Source: Posidonia oceanica
Taxonomy: Eukaryota > Streptophyta > Magnoliopsida > Alismatales > Posidoniaceae
Direction of reading: 5' to 3'
DNA length: 64,000 nucleotides
Assembly (NCBI GenBank): GCA_037176725.1
Contig: JAZBRS010000060.1
Coordinates: forward strand, 56,014,001 to 56,078,000
Shown here in pieces: positions 10,634-22,191 of this stretch. The translations under genes were made by a program, and so were the position numbers. Below the pieces are notes generated by a model. It was not told the origin of the DNA and ran no database searches. It saw only the letters and a program-made list of their open reading frames with translations. How positions within the stretch are numbered: position 1 is the first letter of the stretch; each line of letters begins with the position of its first letter.

Positions 10634-12096
10634 CCGAAGGCGGCCCCGTTGCAGATGCCCTTCTCCCACCTACGCACTTGCGTTCTCACATCTTGCATTC
10701 TCGCCCTACCTACATCGTCTACCCATCCTACTATTGCATTCACTCTTTTCAAATCATCATCGTCATTCTCTCAAATCATGCATTACATCTTTGGCCCGGT
10801 GATGAAAACTGGAAGTGCTTGCCTGCTTTGGAAAGAGTCCGCCCTACCTCACCCGGCACTACTTAGATGTCTTAGCTAGTGAGGGAGCCACCACCAATCA
10901 GGACAGGCGAACTGCCTAATCTCGTAAGGACATACACCTCTGAGGGAGAAAAAATGTTAGGGTGTGAGTCTGAAAAAAGTGAGAGTAGACACCTAGGTTT
11001 GGGCACATCCAAGGAACAGAAGGCGAAGACAGAAGCCGGCCCTAGAGATAGGGGTGTGCAGTCTAACCCTGCTCCTTCTACCCATCACACAGCAGACCCA
11101 AAGCCTAAATCCACTACAATCCAAGCGCCCTTCTTTTGCCACCAAAATGGGGATAGCAAAAGCCTGAAAAAAAAAAGAAGAAAAAAAAGAAATCAAACAA
11201 GCAGGAAAAGAGATAGAACAAAAACCAAAAAAGGGGGAAAAAGCAAAAAAAAAAAAAGGCAAAAAAGGCAAAAAAAAAAGAGAAAAAGAAAAAAAAGGGG
11301 GAGTTTCAGCCCGAAAATACAGGCACCATTATCCCCCATACCCTACTAGAGGATCCCCAGCATGTCGCGCTTAAAAGGGTCTACCACATCTCTTCAAGAG
11401 CAAACACTTACCCTTCTCCTGACTAGGGGCAGAGAAAGACTGCATACCTATGAGGGAGAAATCAATCAGAAAAAAAAAGAGAGCTGAAAGAATAGATGTA
11501 GGTCTTGAGAGTTCGGCAAGCAGCCTGTCCTCACCACACCACCACCTGTATAATGTCAACACCTGTTCCGGAGCGCCACCAGCAAGCCAAGAGTCTAGGT
11601 AGGGCCCAGTGAGTCAGGGACCACTCCCTTCCTTTGCAGCAGGCACCAAAGCACTCCGTATGCTGAGGGCATCCAAGCATACTCATCCATTAAAGCATAC
11701 TAACCACTTCATAAGCATATTAATCACTGCATCATCCATACATGCATCCGCTTCTATCATTCCTCTTCTAGCAATCATTCCGCTCTGCAACTCGCTTCGA
11801 CCCTGAGACAGTACTTCTCCCCAGCAGAGCGCATTGACGCTGCTCAGGCCGCGCTGGTTCAGATCTCCTGCTGGCCCTCGCCCCCGTATCCACAAGACTA
11901 TTGCAGATCCACTTTGCTTATTTGTGCTTAACTACTATGTTCTGTTATCAACTGCTATGATGCATATGGAACTACTTTATCAGCCTCAGATTCTGCTCTC
12001 TATCAAGGATTATATGCCTGCGAGATCTGACTGTTTATTGATAGCAGGTACCTTCAAGCTCTGCAGCTCTCAGCCTGTACCTCTGCGATCTGCGCA
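10634..12096 (+). other. Spacer between pol and the extra ORF, with polypurine stretch
   Basis: No supported gene. 11160-11320 is an A/G-rich tract of A and AAG runs; a Lys-rich frame over it (10879-11349) is compositional. An acceptor-like TTGATAGCAG|GT near 12048 precedes the extra ORF and might serve a spliced mRNA, which is an inference. B has lost nearly all of this spacer. Confidence 0.5.
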
Positions 12097-13299
12097 ATGG
12101 ACTTCCCTACTCTTTTAACTCCAGCACACTGCTCGGAAACCCTGCGAGAATGGATCGGCAGGCTCACTCAAGAAGACCGTGAGAAGCTGCGCCTCTGGGG
12201 GATCCCAACTAAACTGCTGAAGGCTGCTGATGTGGAAGTCAGTCGTCACCTTCTGTGTGCCGCTGCAAGATTCTGGAAACCGGCGCACCATGTCTTTCGC
12301 TTTGGCAAAACTGAGCTGACACCTACACTAGAAGAGGTGCGTCGGATCTACGGCTTTTCCAAGATCATGGGGCCACCTGTTTTCATGAGGCGAGATGGAT
12401 ATCTCAAGGTCCTGAGCCAGCTAACTGGGCTCCCTACTCGAACCTGCCAACAGAAACTAATCTGCACCAGTGGGCCTGAACCTATGCTTCGCCTTGCGCA
12501 CTTCGGTGATATCATGGACAAACGCGCAGAACTCGGAGACGAGCTGTGGCTCCGAGGGTTTGTCATCCGCTTCCTGGGCGAGCTAATCTTTACTCATGGC
12601 CGACTGACAGTGGCCATCGAGGTTGCAGAGATTGCACTAGCTGTGGTGACCCAGCACATGGACCTGGCACCAGTTGTTCTGGCAGAGACTTATCGCGGGC
12701 TGGACCGCATCTCACATCGCTGCCGCTACTTCCACGGTTGCGGAGCACTCATACAAGTCTGGCTGACCGCGCACTTAGAAGTGGACCTTCTGCGCCCCCA
12801 GGTGCACGCCTTCGAAGCTTACTGCAGCAGCGCCCGTGCCAGGATAGACAAGAGCGTCAAAGAAGAATACGAGAAGCTAGCGGCACTGACTGACGACGCT
12901 GTAACCTGGCGTATTGTCCCCTCTATAGCAGAGCCATTTGCTGTCTTCTTCAGCACGCGCAACGCGCGGCTGATCATTCTGCCAGGATTCACAGCGGGCA
13001 TAGAATACCACCCCATCAGGGTTATGCGCCAGTTCGACTTCCAGCAGGGCGCCTTCATCGATAGTACAGTACCTGAGCTCCTTCAAATGTACCCTCTCAG
13101 CACAACTGCCCCAACCAAGAAGCTCGCTAGTCTGATGCAGCATGGGGTCCAATCAACAGACATTGCAGCTGTGAGAGGTACGGGATGCACCCCAGAATAT
13201 GAAGCTGAAGTCCGACAGCTCTGGCCTATCACTGAAGTCCTGCCAGGCGGCCCCCTATTCCCTGACTCCAGGCAGTCGAAGAAGGCTCGAACTGACTAG
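12097..13299 (+). CDS. Extra ORF, plant-mobile-domain/DUF7745-like protein
   Basis: An intact 400-codon frame (start MDFPTLLTPAHC, end SKKARTD) between pol and the 3' LTR, in sense orientation. The pattern EEVRRIYGF, then FLGELIFTHGR, a hydrophobic helix, then ETYRGLDRISHR and ALIQVWLTAHL, resembles the plant-mobile-domain/DUF7745 group found in plant genes and in extra ORFs of Tat elements. This assignment is from family memory. No catalytic residues are evident, and the role in the element is unknown. The frame is undamaged while gag has three stops and RT is deleted. B carries an N-truncated, broken copy at 38425-39290, so the ORF belongs to the family and is not a one-off capture. Confidence 0.8.
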   Translation: MDFPTLLTPAHCSETLREWIGRLTQEDREKLRLWGIPTKLLKAADVEVSRHLLCAAARFWKPAHHVFRFGKTELTPTLEEVRRIYGFSKIMGPPVFMRRDGYLKVLSQLTGLPTRTCQQKLICTSGPEPMLRLAHFGDIMDKRAELGDELWLRGFVIRFLGELIFTHGRLTVAIEVAEIALAVVTQHMDLAPVVLAETYRGLDRISHRCRYFHGCGALIQVWLTAHLEVDLLRPQVHAFEAYCSSARARIDKSVKEEYEKLAALTDDAVTWRIVPSIAEPFAVFFSTRNARLIILPGFTAGIEYHPIRVMRQFDFQQGAFIDSTVPELLQMYPLSTTAPTKKLASLMQHGVQSTDIAAVRGTGCTPEYEAEVRQLWPITEVLPGGPLFPDSRQSKKARTD

Positions 13300-13608
13300 G
13301 CCCTTGTGCAACCGTCATGTGGTCTTCTTTCAAGTCATGCTGTACATCTTTTGGCCTGCCACAGGCATTGTACTCATCAAGCTTTATCAATGAAAAACTG
13401 TTTCTGCTATCTGCTTGCACTTCAAGGCTGTTCAATGCATTGCATATTCATCATCATCATCATCTCGGGCCCTCTGGCCAGACTTGCAGCCAACACAACA
13501 CAGGAAGAAGTCCTCAGCACCCAATCTGGAGTCCAGAACACCTGCGGACCCGCGTCCTCAGGCTACGCCACCCGGCGTCCCCAGCTGGTCGCCCCCAGCT
13601 GGATCATC

Positions 13609-13860
13609 CCCCTCAGCTGATCATCCTCAGCTGAGTCTCCTGCGGGCTGGCACCCCAAACTGCTCGGCAAAAGGTCCGTCAACCTATCGTCCCCCTCAGC
13701 TGATCATCCTCAGCTGAGTCCCCTGCGGGCTGGCACCCCAAACTGCTCGGTGAAAGGTCCGTCAACCTGTCATCCTCCTCAGCTGATCATCCCCAGCTGA
13801 GTCCCCAGCAGGCTGGTACTCCAAACTACTCGTCTGACAAGCACGACAATCTTGTCTTCA
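13609..13860 (+). repeat. 83-bp tandem repeat, about 2.7 copies
   Basis: Units begin near 13612, 13695 and 13778. Each holds the palindrome-rich CAGCTGATCATCC / CAGCTGAGTCC, then a GGCTGGCACCCCAAACTGCTCGG-like stretch and GGTCCGTCAACC. This is the start of the hypervariable 3' UTR. The words CAAACTACTCG and GTCCGTCAAC recur in the B 3' UTR (39690-39705, 40850-40985). Confidence 0.85.
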
Positions 13861-13895
13861 CCCTCTGCTTTCAATGCCAAGGACGCGCAGGCCAA

Positions 13896-13922
13896 CCCCT
13901 GGTGTCATCCCGACACCAGGGG
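13896..13922 (+). other. Perfect 11-bp hairpin in the 3' UTR
   Basis: CCCCTGGTGTC (13896-13906), loop ATCCC, GACACCAGGGG (13912-13922), followed by CATCTTTT. B has the same hairpin at 39761-39788 with GGTATC/GATACC in place of GGTGTC/GACACC, a compensated base-pair change, and a weaker copy at 40777-40807. Confidence 0.8.
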
Positions 13923-14039
13923 CATCTTTTGATCGTCCCTTGGTACCATTCTCCCCTTTTTCCCCTATGATATTCCTGGCGTCATAGGATGATTCTTTCT
14001 CATCATTACCTCATCCCCTCTTTGCCGGCCGATAAGTCC

Positions 14040-14835
14040 GATATCTTATCAATCAATCATTCTCATCATTATCTCATCCCCCTCTTTAACACTAGATCTC
14101 ATCATGATCTCACCCCCCTCTTTAGCACTAGTTCTCATCATTATCTTACCCCCTCTCTAGCACTAGTTCTCATCATGATCTCATCCCCCTCTTTAGCACT
14201 AGCTCTCATCATTATCTCATCCCCCTCTTTAGCACTAGATCTCATCATTATCTTACCCCCTCTTTAGCAATAGATCTCATCATTATCTTACCCCCTCTTT
14301 AGCACTAGATCTCATCATTACCTTATCCCCTCTTTAGCAATAGATCTCATCATTATCTTACCCCCTCTTTAGCAATAGATCTCATCATTATCTTACCCCC
14401 TCTTTAGCACTAGATCTCATCATTATCTCATCCCCCTCTTTAACACTAGATCTCATCATTATCTTACCCCCTTTTTAGCACTAGATCTCATCATTATCTC
14501 ATCCCCCTCTTTAACACTAGATCTCATCATTATCTCACCCCCTCTTTAGCACTAGCTCTCATCATTATCTCATCCCCCTCTTTAGCAATAGATCTCATCA
14601 TTATCTCATCCCCCTCTTTAACACTAGATCCCATCATTATCTCACCCCCTCTCTAGCACTAGTTCTCATCATTATCTCATCCCCCTCTTTATCAATAAAT
14701 CTCATCATTATCTCACCCCCCTCTTTAGCCTAGATCTCATCATTATCTCACCCCCTCTCTAGCAATCATTCTCATCATTATCTCATCCCCCTCTTTAGCA
14801 ATCATTCTCATCATGATCTCATCCCCTCTTATCAA
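14040..14835 (+). repeat. Satellite-like array, about 37-bp unit, about 20 copies
   Basis: The unit contains TCTCATCATTATCTCA, CCCCCTCTTTAGCACTAG and close variants. Copies are 85-95% alike by eye. Open frames across it are artefacts. Tandem arrays in the 3' UTR are a known feature of Tat elements and a source of plant satellites. Confidence 0.9.
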
Positions 14836-14849
14836 GCAATCAATCAATC

Positions 14850-15770
14850 AGCAATCACAGCACTCTCAGGCTGATAACCTAAACTATCAACAATCACAGC
14901 ACTCTCAGGCTGATAACCTAAACTATCATCTGGGCCGATCCATGGTTGGCCCACAGTTGTGTTATACGGCTGACATCCAGTAACTGTCCCTTGCAATTGC
15001 GGTTTCCAGTTGATAGGTCTGTAAACTATCCGCCAGTTGATAGGTCTGTAAACTATCCGCCAGTTGATAGGACTGTAAACTATCGTTAGGCTGATATCCT
15101 AAACTATCACCAGCAATTGCATTATACAGCTGATATCCAGTAACTATCCCTCATCATTGCGCGTTCCAGTTGATAGGCCTGTAAACTATCCGCCAGTTGA
15201 TAGGACTGTAAACTATCGTTCCAGTTGATAGGACTGTAAACTATCGCTAGGCTGATATCCTAAACTATCACGCGCAATCATGTTATACGGCTGACACCCA
15301 GTAACTGTCCCTCGCAAATGCCATTTCCAGTTGATAGGTCTGTAAACTATCCGCCAGTTGATAGGTCTGTAAACTATCTGCCAGTTGATAGGTCTGTAAA
15401 CTATCGCTCCAGTTGAAAGGACTGTAAACTATCTGGCATTTGCGTTATACGGCTGATACCCAGTAACTATCACGCATGGTTCGTGGCTTCCAGTTGATAG
15501 GTCTGTAAACTATCCGCCAGTTGATAGGTCTGTAAACTATCCGCCAGTTGATAGGACTGTAAACTATCCCACACAACCATGTTATACGGCTGATATCCAG
15601 TAACTATCACTCACAACTGCTCTAGGCTGATAACCTAAACTATCACTCCAGGCTGATAACCTAAACTATCACTCCAGGCTGATAATCTAAACTATCGCTC
15701 CAGGCTGATAACCTAAACTATCACTCCCGGTTGATAGGACCGTAAACTATCCGGACGATAAGCCCGTCAC
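14850..15770 (+). repeat. Hairpin-unit tandem array (GATAG...CTATC), about 27-bp units
   Basis: Interleaved units of three types: CCAGTTGATAGGTCTGTAAA + CTATCCG, GGCTGATAACC + TAAACTATC, and GGCTGATATCC + AGTAACTATC. Each carries an inverted GATA...TATC core able to fold. They are arranged in blocks that form a higher-order repeat, with TTATACGG marking block starts (near 14963, 15122, 15282, 15440, 15580). The B 3' UTR array has the same core in a different frame of spacers. Confidence 0.85.
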
Positions 15771-16256
15771 CTTATCACCTTTTTTTGCGCGGCCTTGCCC
15801 TAGGAAGGCAAAGTCATGCACCTCCCTCTGCGATAGGAGAGTTGGCCTCTCTCCCCTCGCACCCCCTCCTTTCTCTTCTGCTAGCTTGCCCCCCGGGCGG
15901 GGACGAGCTGCACCTTGTTTTCCCTGCTTTGTCGCGCAAGTCTGGCCTTCCTGCCGGATCCTTACACCACATCGCGTCCTTTTAGCATTTTCTCTTGCAT
16001 CATCTCTGCATCTTCTCAGCTAGCATTGCATACTACTTTAGTACCATCGGCATCACTTGCACAGCATCAGCATTTTCTTCTAATTGGCTAACTTTTGTAC
16101 TAACTCTTGCATTGCATTTGCATTAGCACGCATTGCACACTTAGCATTCATCCATCTGCACCCTGCATCTTGCATTGTGGCAACGGGCTACGATCTTCGG
16201 TGCATCCGCCGAATAAATAGCTCACGCCCATAGCAAACCGCTGCTCCCGTCGGTCA
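15771..16256 (+). other. Gene-free 3' UTR end of element A
   Basis: No gene or repeat array is seen. The stretch is rich in GCATTGCAT words and ends with GTGCATCCGCCGAATAA (near 16200-16216), which is conserved in B (near 41280-41306). Confidence 0.5.
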
Positions 16257-16338
16257 GATGGGGTGTCTTGTCAACCCTGAGCAGCGGCCTCGCTCCGCTT
16301 GACCTTGCTCAGGGAGGGGCATCTGTTGACACCCCATC
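16257..16338 (+). promoter_or_regulatory. Polypurine tract bracketed by a long stem-loop
   Basis: The plus-strand primer tract AGGGAGGGGCATC (16311-16323) lies directly before the LTR start TGTTGACACC. Upstream GATGGGGTGTCTTGTCAAC (16257-16275) pairs with LTR bases GTTGACACCCCATC (16325-16338) apart from a small bulge. Inside it CCTGAGC (16276-16282) pairs with GCTCAGG (16307-16313). B keeps the upstream arm (41341-41359) and tract (41394-41407), with weaker pairing. Confidence 0.75.
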
Positions 16339-19300
16339 TTGACAGGCTTGGACCATTTTGGGACCCTCTGGTGATTGTTGGACTCAAACCCAAACCAAAC
16401 CAAACCCTAACCCTCTTCTTTACCCTTCAAAACCAAGCCAACTTGACCTAAGCCTTTACCCCTCTTCCTAAGCTCAAAACCTGACCAAAATCCATAGGAA
16501 AACCCACCAACACCCACTTAACAAACCTACCCAAGAACTTAGAAACTTTCAAATCTAGACCATTCCCAAAAATCCTAGAGAACCTAGGTAAAACTACCCC
16601 TTTTTCTACACCTTGAAACCCCTCCAAAACCTTCTTAGAACCAAACCAAAACTTCAGATCCAGCTCTTCAAACCCTAGACTACCCACTCCCCAAGTTTCA
16701 TCCCATTCCAAGACCTCTAAGCCTTCCGTTTGCCCTAATTATCCTTTTCTCTCTCCGGAATTATCATTTTCTCTCTCCTCTCTCTCTCCTGATTATCATC
16801 TCTCTTTTCATCACCCTCTTGCTCCTTTTCTTGCTTGGCTGTGGGCCCTCTTTGTGCTTCTATCCCTTCTCTATCTTATTCCTATTTTTACTTTATTTTT
16901 AGCACTTTCCCTGATTTTCAAAAAATTGTTTTCCTCCAACTCATCTCTTTTCCCTTTTATTCTCCCTTTTTCCCTTTTCTTCTTCCTTCTCTTTTCCCTT
17001 TTCTTTCTCTTGCTAAAATCCATAAAAAACCTTAAAAATCTCTAAAACTCTAAAACAAAAAAGAAACAAACCAGAACTCTAAGAAAAATAATTAAAAAAT
17101 GTTAAACAAGCAATTAAAAACTTAAATCTAACTAAATCAAGCTAAAATAGGAAATCAAGCATGCAAACTAAAAAATGCAAAACAAACCAAAAGAAAATAC
17201 TGAAAAATCAAGGAAAAAACTAAAATAAAATCAAAACCCACCAAAAGTGAAAACCCTATCAAAATAATTAAAAAACAAACTCTAAAAAAGAAGCAAAACA
17301 ATTAAAAACACTAGGATAAACAACTAATGAAAGAAAAAAGGCTTAACTTAACAAACATAAGAAAAACAACCTAAGAACCTAATTAAAAAGAAAATAAGAA
17401 ACACATCAAAAAGACTTAAAAAACACTCAATCAGACAAAAGAAACCTAATTAAAAAAACATCAAGAAAAATCAACAAATAAAAAAAAAACCAAAAACCTA
17501 ATTCAAAAGACTTAAGAAAGAAAAACATAAAAGACTAGAGCTAAAAGCCCAAAACCCACTCTAATTAACCTAAAAATAAATCTTAAAAATCCTAATTAAC
17601 ATCCTAAGTATTTAACAAGAGAAACACAGTTAAAAGAACAATTTAAAAAGGTTTAACAACACTTAATCAAGTGGAAAACGAATTAAAAACAAATAAAACC
17701 CTAAAACCCTAATCAAGCCCAAAACTCCTTTAAACCACACTAATTAACCTAAAAGTAGTCATTAAAAATCTGATTAAAATCCTAACTCACACCACAAACA
17801 CCCTAATATTTTTACTTATTTTTAATTTATTTTTTCTAATTTTATTTCCTCTCTTTTCCCTCTCTTTCTTTCTTTCTTCTCATTTTTCTTTTCTTCCTTT
17901 TCCTTGCTGGGCCCAATCCAGCCCATCCACCTTCTTTCTTTTCTTTTTTCTTTCTTTCGGCTCGCGGCCTGGCCTGCCTTCCACCCTTCTTCTTCCTCAA
18001 CCTTCTGCATTTTCCTCCGTTTTTCTCCCGCGAGCAGCTGCTGCAGTGCTCCCTCCATCGTTCAAATTTCAAGCCTCTATCTTATCAGCCTACAGCAGCT
18101 CGCCGCCTCTCTTCCATCTCAGCGTTTTTTCCGGAGGCTTTGAATGCCGGTCGCCTCGCCGTCTCCTGTCTGTTGCAGTGACCGCCGACTGAATTCAAAT
18201 TCAGCAGCGCGCCAGCAGCCAGCTCCTCCTCATATAAGCTTCCGTTCATTCCATCAGAGGGAGATCGGCTTCAGTTGGCAATCAGTGTGAGCAATCAGAG
18301 AGAACCAGCAGCTAGCGAACCAGAGACCCATTCCAATAAGATTTTCTCCACCTGAAACGACCTCAACCCTCCTCTCTGCCTCCTCCAATTTCCAGAAAGA
18401 GAGAGCAGTAAGAGAGCGCCTGAGTGTCCTCCTTGGCATCCCGGAGGGAGCCCTCCAATTCCCCAGCATTCCCACACCCAGACCTTCTCCAATTCCTTCC
18501 TCCATCTTCAGCAGATCCTTCTCCTCTTTTTCCAGTAACCCAAACCCCGTCCAAGCCTTAGAACTTCTCCCAACTGATCCCCCAAACTCACCCAGCAAAC
18601 CAGCCTTCTCCCTCCACCATTTCCCGGCCATTCCACCACTGAAACCATCCCAAATCACCTGAACGTCACCTGAAACTCCAACTGTAAACCCAACACAACC
18701 CACTCCAGAATTCCCTTCACTCCAGTCCACTGATCCCTCCCAAATTCCACCCAGAAATCCACCTGACCTCCACCTTCCCAGAGCACCTAACCTCCAGCCC
18801 TCTCCCTCACCACCGGCTAAGAACGCCACCACAAACACCTGTGTCACCTTCAGACCAGAAAATCGACCATCTTCCAAACTCCACCTACACTCTCCAAGAA
18901 GCCAACCTAGCTATCCAGCAGTCATCCAGAACCACCCATCCAGTCCGACGAGCAGCAAACAACTCCTCCGACCTCCGGCTACTTTTCTGAACCCAAAAAG
19001 TGCCGAATCGCCGCCTGAGCTCCGAAGCTTCTGTCCAACCGACTGGGAAGCGCCGGAAGAACGTCCTGAAGCGGCTCCAGCCTTCGCGAGCAGCTGACGA
19101 CTACCGCAGCGACCGGACGACCTCCACCGGCGACTGCTGAAGCCACCGACATCGGGAGGACGACTCAGACGCGGAAAGAGGTGATTCTCTACACCCTTAG
19201 CTTCCTCTTCTTCCCCTACTGCTTCTCCGCCCTTTAGAAGTAAGCTTCCGGCCCTCCTGCTCCGATGCCACTCTCCGATCAGATCGTCTTCTCCGGCGAG

Positions 19301-22191
19301 CTCTTCCGGTCGCCACGTCGTTCCGGCCAGCGGAACGTGGCTCCAGCGGCCGTCTGAGCTCCGCATGAACCTCAGGAGTGTTCTCCGGCCCTCAGAACGC
19401 AGCATCGCTGCGTCGAACGACCGGACGGACCTTCTGAAGCACTGCAGAGCTCCGGCGACCGTTCCAGCTCGCTCCAGGCCGCGTCGTCCTCCGCCGATCG
19501 CCGTCCGACCTCCACCAGCACCGCCTCCGCCGATCAGCGCCTCCCTCAGCCCCTTGTGCCGGTGGCCGCAAGCTCTGGTAGCTCACTGCTACAGTGCTCA
19601 CAGTCGTCGGCCAACACTGTTCATTTATTTTCTCTTTAGTATAGTTTTTTTGTGAATATTGCATGCGTAGCCTAAGTTCTTTCATTTTTGCGTTCTGGTC
19701 CTTATATCATTTAATCTGCTGTCTTTTTTATTTAAAACCATGCTAAATTGCATTAAATGTTTCTGTTTTTCTGTATTTGCAATCCAGTCCGTTTACTGTG
19801 CTTTTTAGTTATAAAAATTTATGCTTCAGCCCTCCTGTTTTCAATTATTGCACATAGGTCCTGCAGTAAATCATTCAATTTAAATGCATGAACTTTACCA
19901 TATAATATTGCATTCTGTACCCCTGTATTTTACTGTTTTTGCATCTTAATCCCATGCACTGTAGAACTTAGGTTCTAATTTTAATTTTTGGTTGATGCAT
20001 TGCACATTTGTCCCTCTGTCTTTTCATTTTTGCATATAGGTCCTTTTTAAATGCACAGTAATCATTCTGCATGCATTTTAGCTTATTGCATTGCATTTTC
20101 AACCCTGCATTTTGTGAAAATTGCATGTCAGTCCACAGTCAGTGTTTTCAGTGCATATTTTGCTTATTAAATTGCATTTTTGACCCTGCATGATTTGAAA
20201 ATTACACATAGGTCCCTTGCATCCTTATAAAAATCATTTAAATGCATGTTTTGACTCTGAAATTGCATTTTAGCCCCCCATGTTTGCAAAATTGCATGTA
20301 GGTCCCCCACTTGCATTCCCAGACTCCGTAAGACCCTGTTTTTCTGGAAAAATTGCATTTTAGACCCTAGAGTTTTTCAAAATTGCATTCTGACTTGCAA
20401 CATGTTTTCAAAACTTCCTCTGATGCATACCCACCTTTAAAATTGCATTTTTTTAACCAGTCCTTTGCAAAACTGCCCTCTGTCCCTTCTTTTTTCAAAA
20501 ACCCTGCCTGAAAGCCCCATGTTTTTCCAAACTTTGCATTTAAACTCCTTTTTTTCTTTTTAAAAATGCATTTGAATCCCTGTTTTTTTTCCAAAAATCT
20601 CCCTTCTTGTCTTTTTTTGCTCCCTGCATGCATTTGCATTCACTTAGTCTTGCATCCAGCATCCCTTTGCACACACTAAGTCCCTTTAGCTCCCTTTCAC
20701 CTGGGAGGACCTTTTGCACACCCCTAGGACCTCCTGAACACTTAGATCTGCTCTTCTCCCCTGTTCTGGCCCTCCGGCCTTGAAGCTGCGATATCTTCCA
20801 ATCCGGCCGTTGGATCTTCTCAAACAAGCTACCCAGACGACCGCGGCGAAGCGCTCTTCAGCATGGACCCAGCAGATTTCAGATCAGGCTCCAGGATTTC
20901 CAGGTATGTCCTCCTGAACCCCTGCATTGCATTCATTTGCATATCATTTGCATTGTTTGCCTCGTTTTCGCTTTCTGTCTCTTTGAGCATGTAGAATAAG
21001 GCCTCCTCTTCTTGTCTATCAACTCCAATCCCCGTTTCGCGTACTCTTGGGTGTTTTGTGTTGTGTTTTCCCTAGATTCACCACTTAATGCGACTTTCTT
21101 CCCCCTTTTCCACGATCCGATCGCATCGCGAGCTTTGGGCAGCGTGCGAGACATATCGTGGAGCGGTTTAGTGGGAAACAGCCACAAAGGAATGGTAATC
21201 CCTCTACTTGCCCCTCTTCCCCTTTGTAGGTCTTCTCACCTACTCTGTGTGGCCCTAAACAGCGTCTGTTCTCACACACGCGCTGTTTTGCTTCTCTTTT
21301 GCCTCTCCTAGTCTTTTTCCTTGCATTTGCATTCGCATGACTTTTCCGAGGTTTTTATCTCGCTGCTTTTGGCACTGTTTTGCGTGCCTGCTTTGTCTTT
21401 TGCGTCGTTTCACGCGCTCGCCTTGTTTTGGCACCGTTTTGCGTGCCCGCTGCTGCCTTTTGCATCGTTTTGCGTGTCATTCTATTTTCTCGTCCCGTTT
21501 TTGCATGCCGCCTTGCTTCTCGCCTCGTTTTGCGTGTTTTACGCCGTTTTCCCTTGCATGTCGATCGCATTGCATGGTTTTGCCGTTGTTTTGCTTTTTC
21601 GCTTGCATTTGCATATAGGGCTGTGATGCTTACTACCTGGAGTTCTCACGAGCTGGGTTTTGCCCGGTTCGGAACACAGACAGCGTAGCTGAGCACTTAG
21701 AGAGCACGTTTACTTCTTTGCTTTGCATCTCTCCACTTAGAGCACACCTTGAGCATTCATTTAGGCATTCATAGGCACATAGGCATTCAAATCTGCATTT
21801 CCCTGCGTATGCGAGCGTAAGCCTAGAAAGACCGATTCTCGGGCGTGTCGGGGGTGCCTAACACCTTCCCCGCACGTAACAGGAGTCCTTGCCCTGTCTT
21901 TTGGCCCGCAATGACCATATCGCCCTTATCCTAGGCTAGAGTCATCTCATTTGCATTCATTTGCATTTGTTTTCCCTTGCATTTCTTTGCTTTGCGTTTC
22001 TTGCTTGGTTTTGCGTGTTTAATCCACGCATTTCCCCCGATTTTCCTCGTCTTCCGTTAATAGACTTGGTGGCGACTCTGATTTGTCTTATCTTCCTCTT
22101 TTCTCCTCGATTTTAAGTATTTTCGAGTTAGGCCTCTTCCTCGGATCAATCGCCGCTAATAGTAAGCCTGATTCCGATTGGGATTACTACA
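16324..22191 (+). mobile_element. 3' LTR of element A, complete, 5868 bp
   Basis: Starts TGTTGACACC after the PPT and ends GATTACTACA before GCATA. U3 (16324 to about 18262) has a long A-rich central part (17040-17800) flanked by pyrimidine-rich parts, then a TATA box. The rest matches the 5' LTR features at +18959. Differences from the 5' copy are uneven: 6 in the first 2520 aligned bases and 15 in the last 712. Minus-strand frames at 18254-18877 and 18911-19405 are judged non-genic. Confidence 0.93.
18233..18239 (+). promoter_or_regulatory. Probable TATA box of the element A LTR
   Basis: TATAAGC in CTCATATAAGCTTCC, the only good TATA match at the junction of the AT-rich U3 and the leader. 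Transcription would start near 18262, giving a U3 of about 1.9 kb and a leader-containing R/U5 of about 3.9 kb. The solo LTR has the degraded TGATAAAGCC at the matching place (about 29391), suggesting a weaker promoter. Confidence 0.55.

Larger units (their letters stand above)
1..22191 (+). mobile_element. Element A: giant Tat-lineage Ty3/gypsy retrotransposon, 5' end off-window
   Basis: Positions 1-3232 repeat at 18960-22191 with a constant offset of 18959 and no net indel, which defines an LTR pair. The 3' LTR starts at 16324 (TGTTGACACC) and is 5868 bp, so the 5' LTR lacks about 2.6 kb outside the window. Internal order is PBS, leader, gag-protease, integrase core, extra ORF, tandem-repeat 3' UTR, PPT. 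RT and both RNase H domains are missing compared with element B, so A cannot be autonomous. By reading I counted 21 LTR differences. The 3' flank starts GCATA; the matching target duplication would lie off-window. Confidence 0.93.

Noticed and set aside
10879..11349. Lys-rich 156-codon frame
   Set aside because: It is produced by A/AAG runs; there is no homologue in B and no domain.
18254..19405. Minus-strand frames of 207 and 164 codons in the A 3' LTR
   Set aside because: They lie antisense to the transcribed leader, with no family resemblance; they are composition-driven frames in GC-rich DNA.
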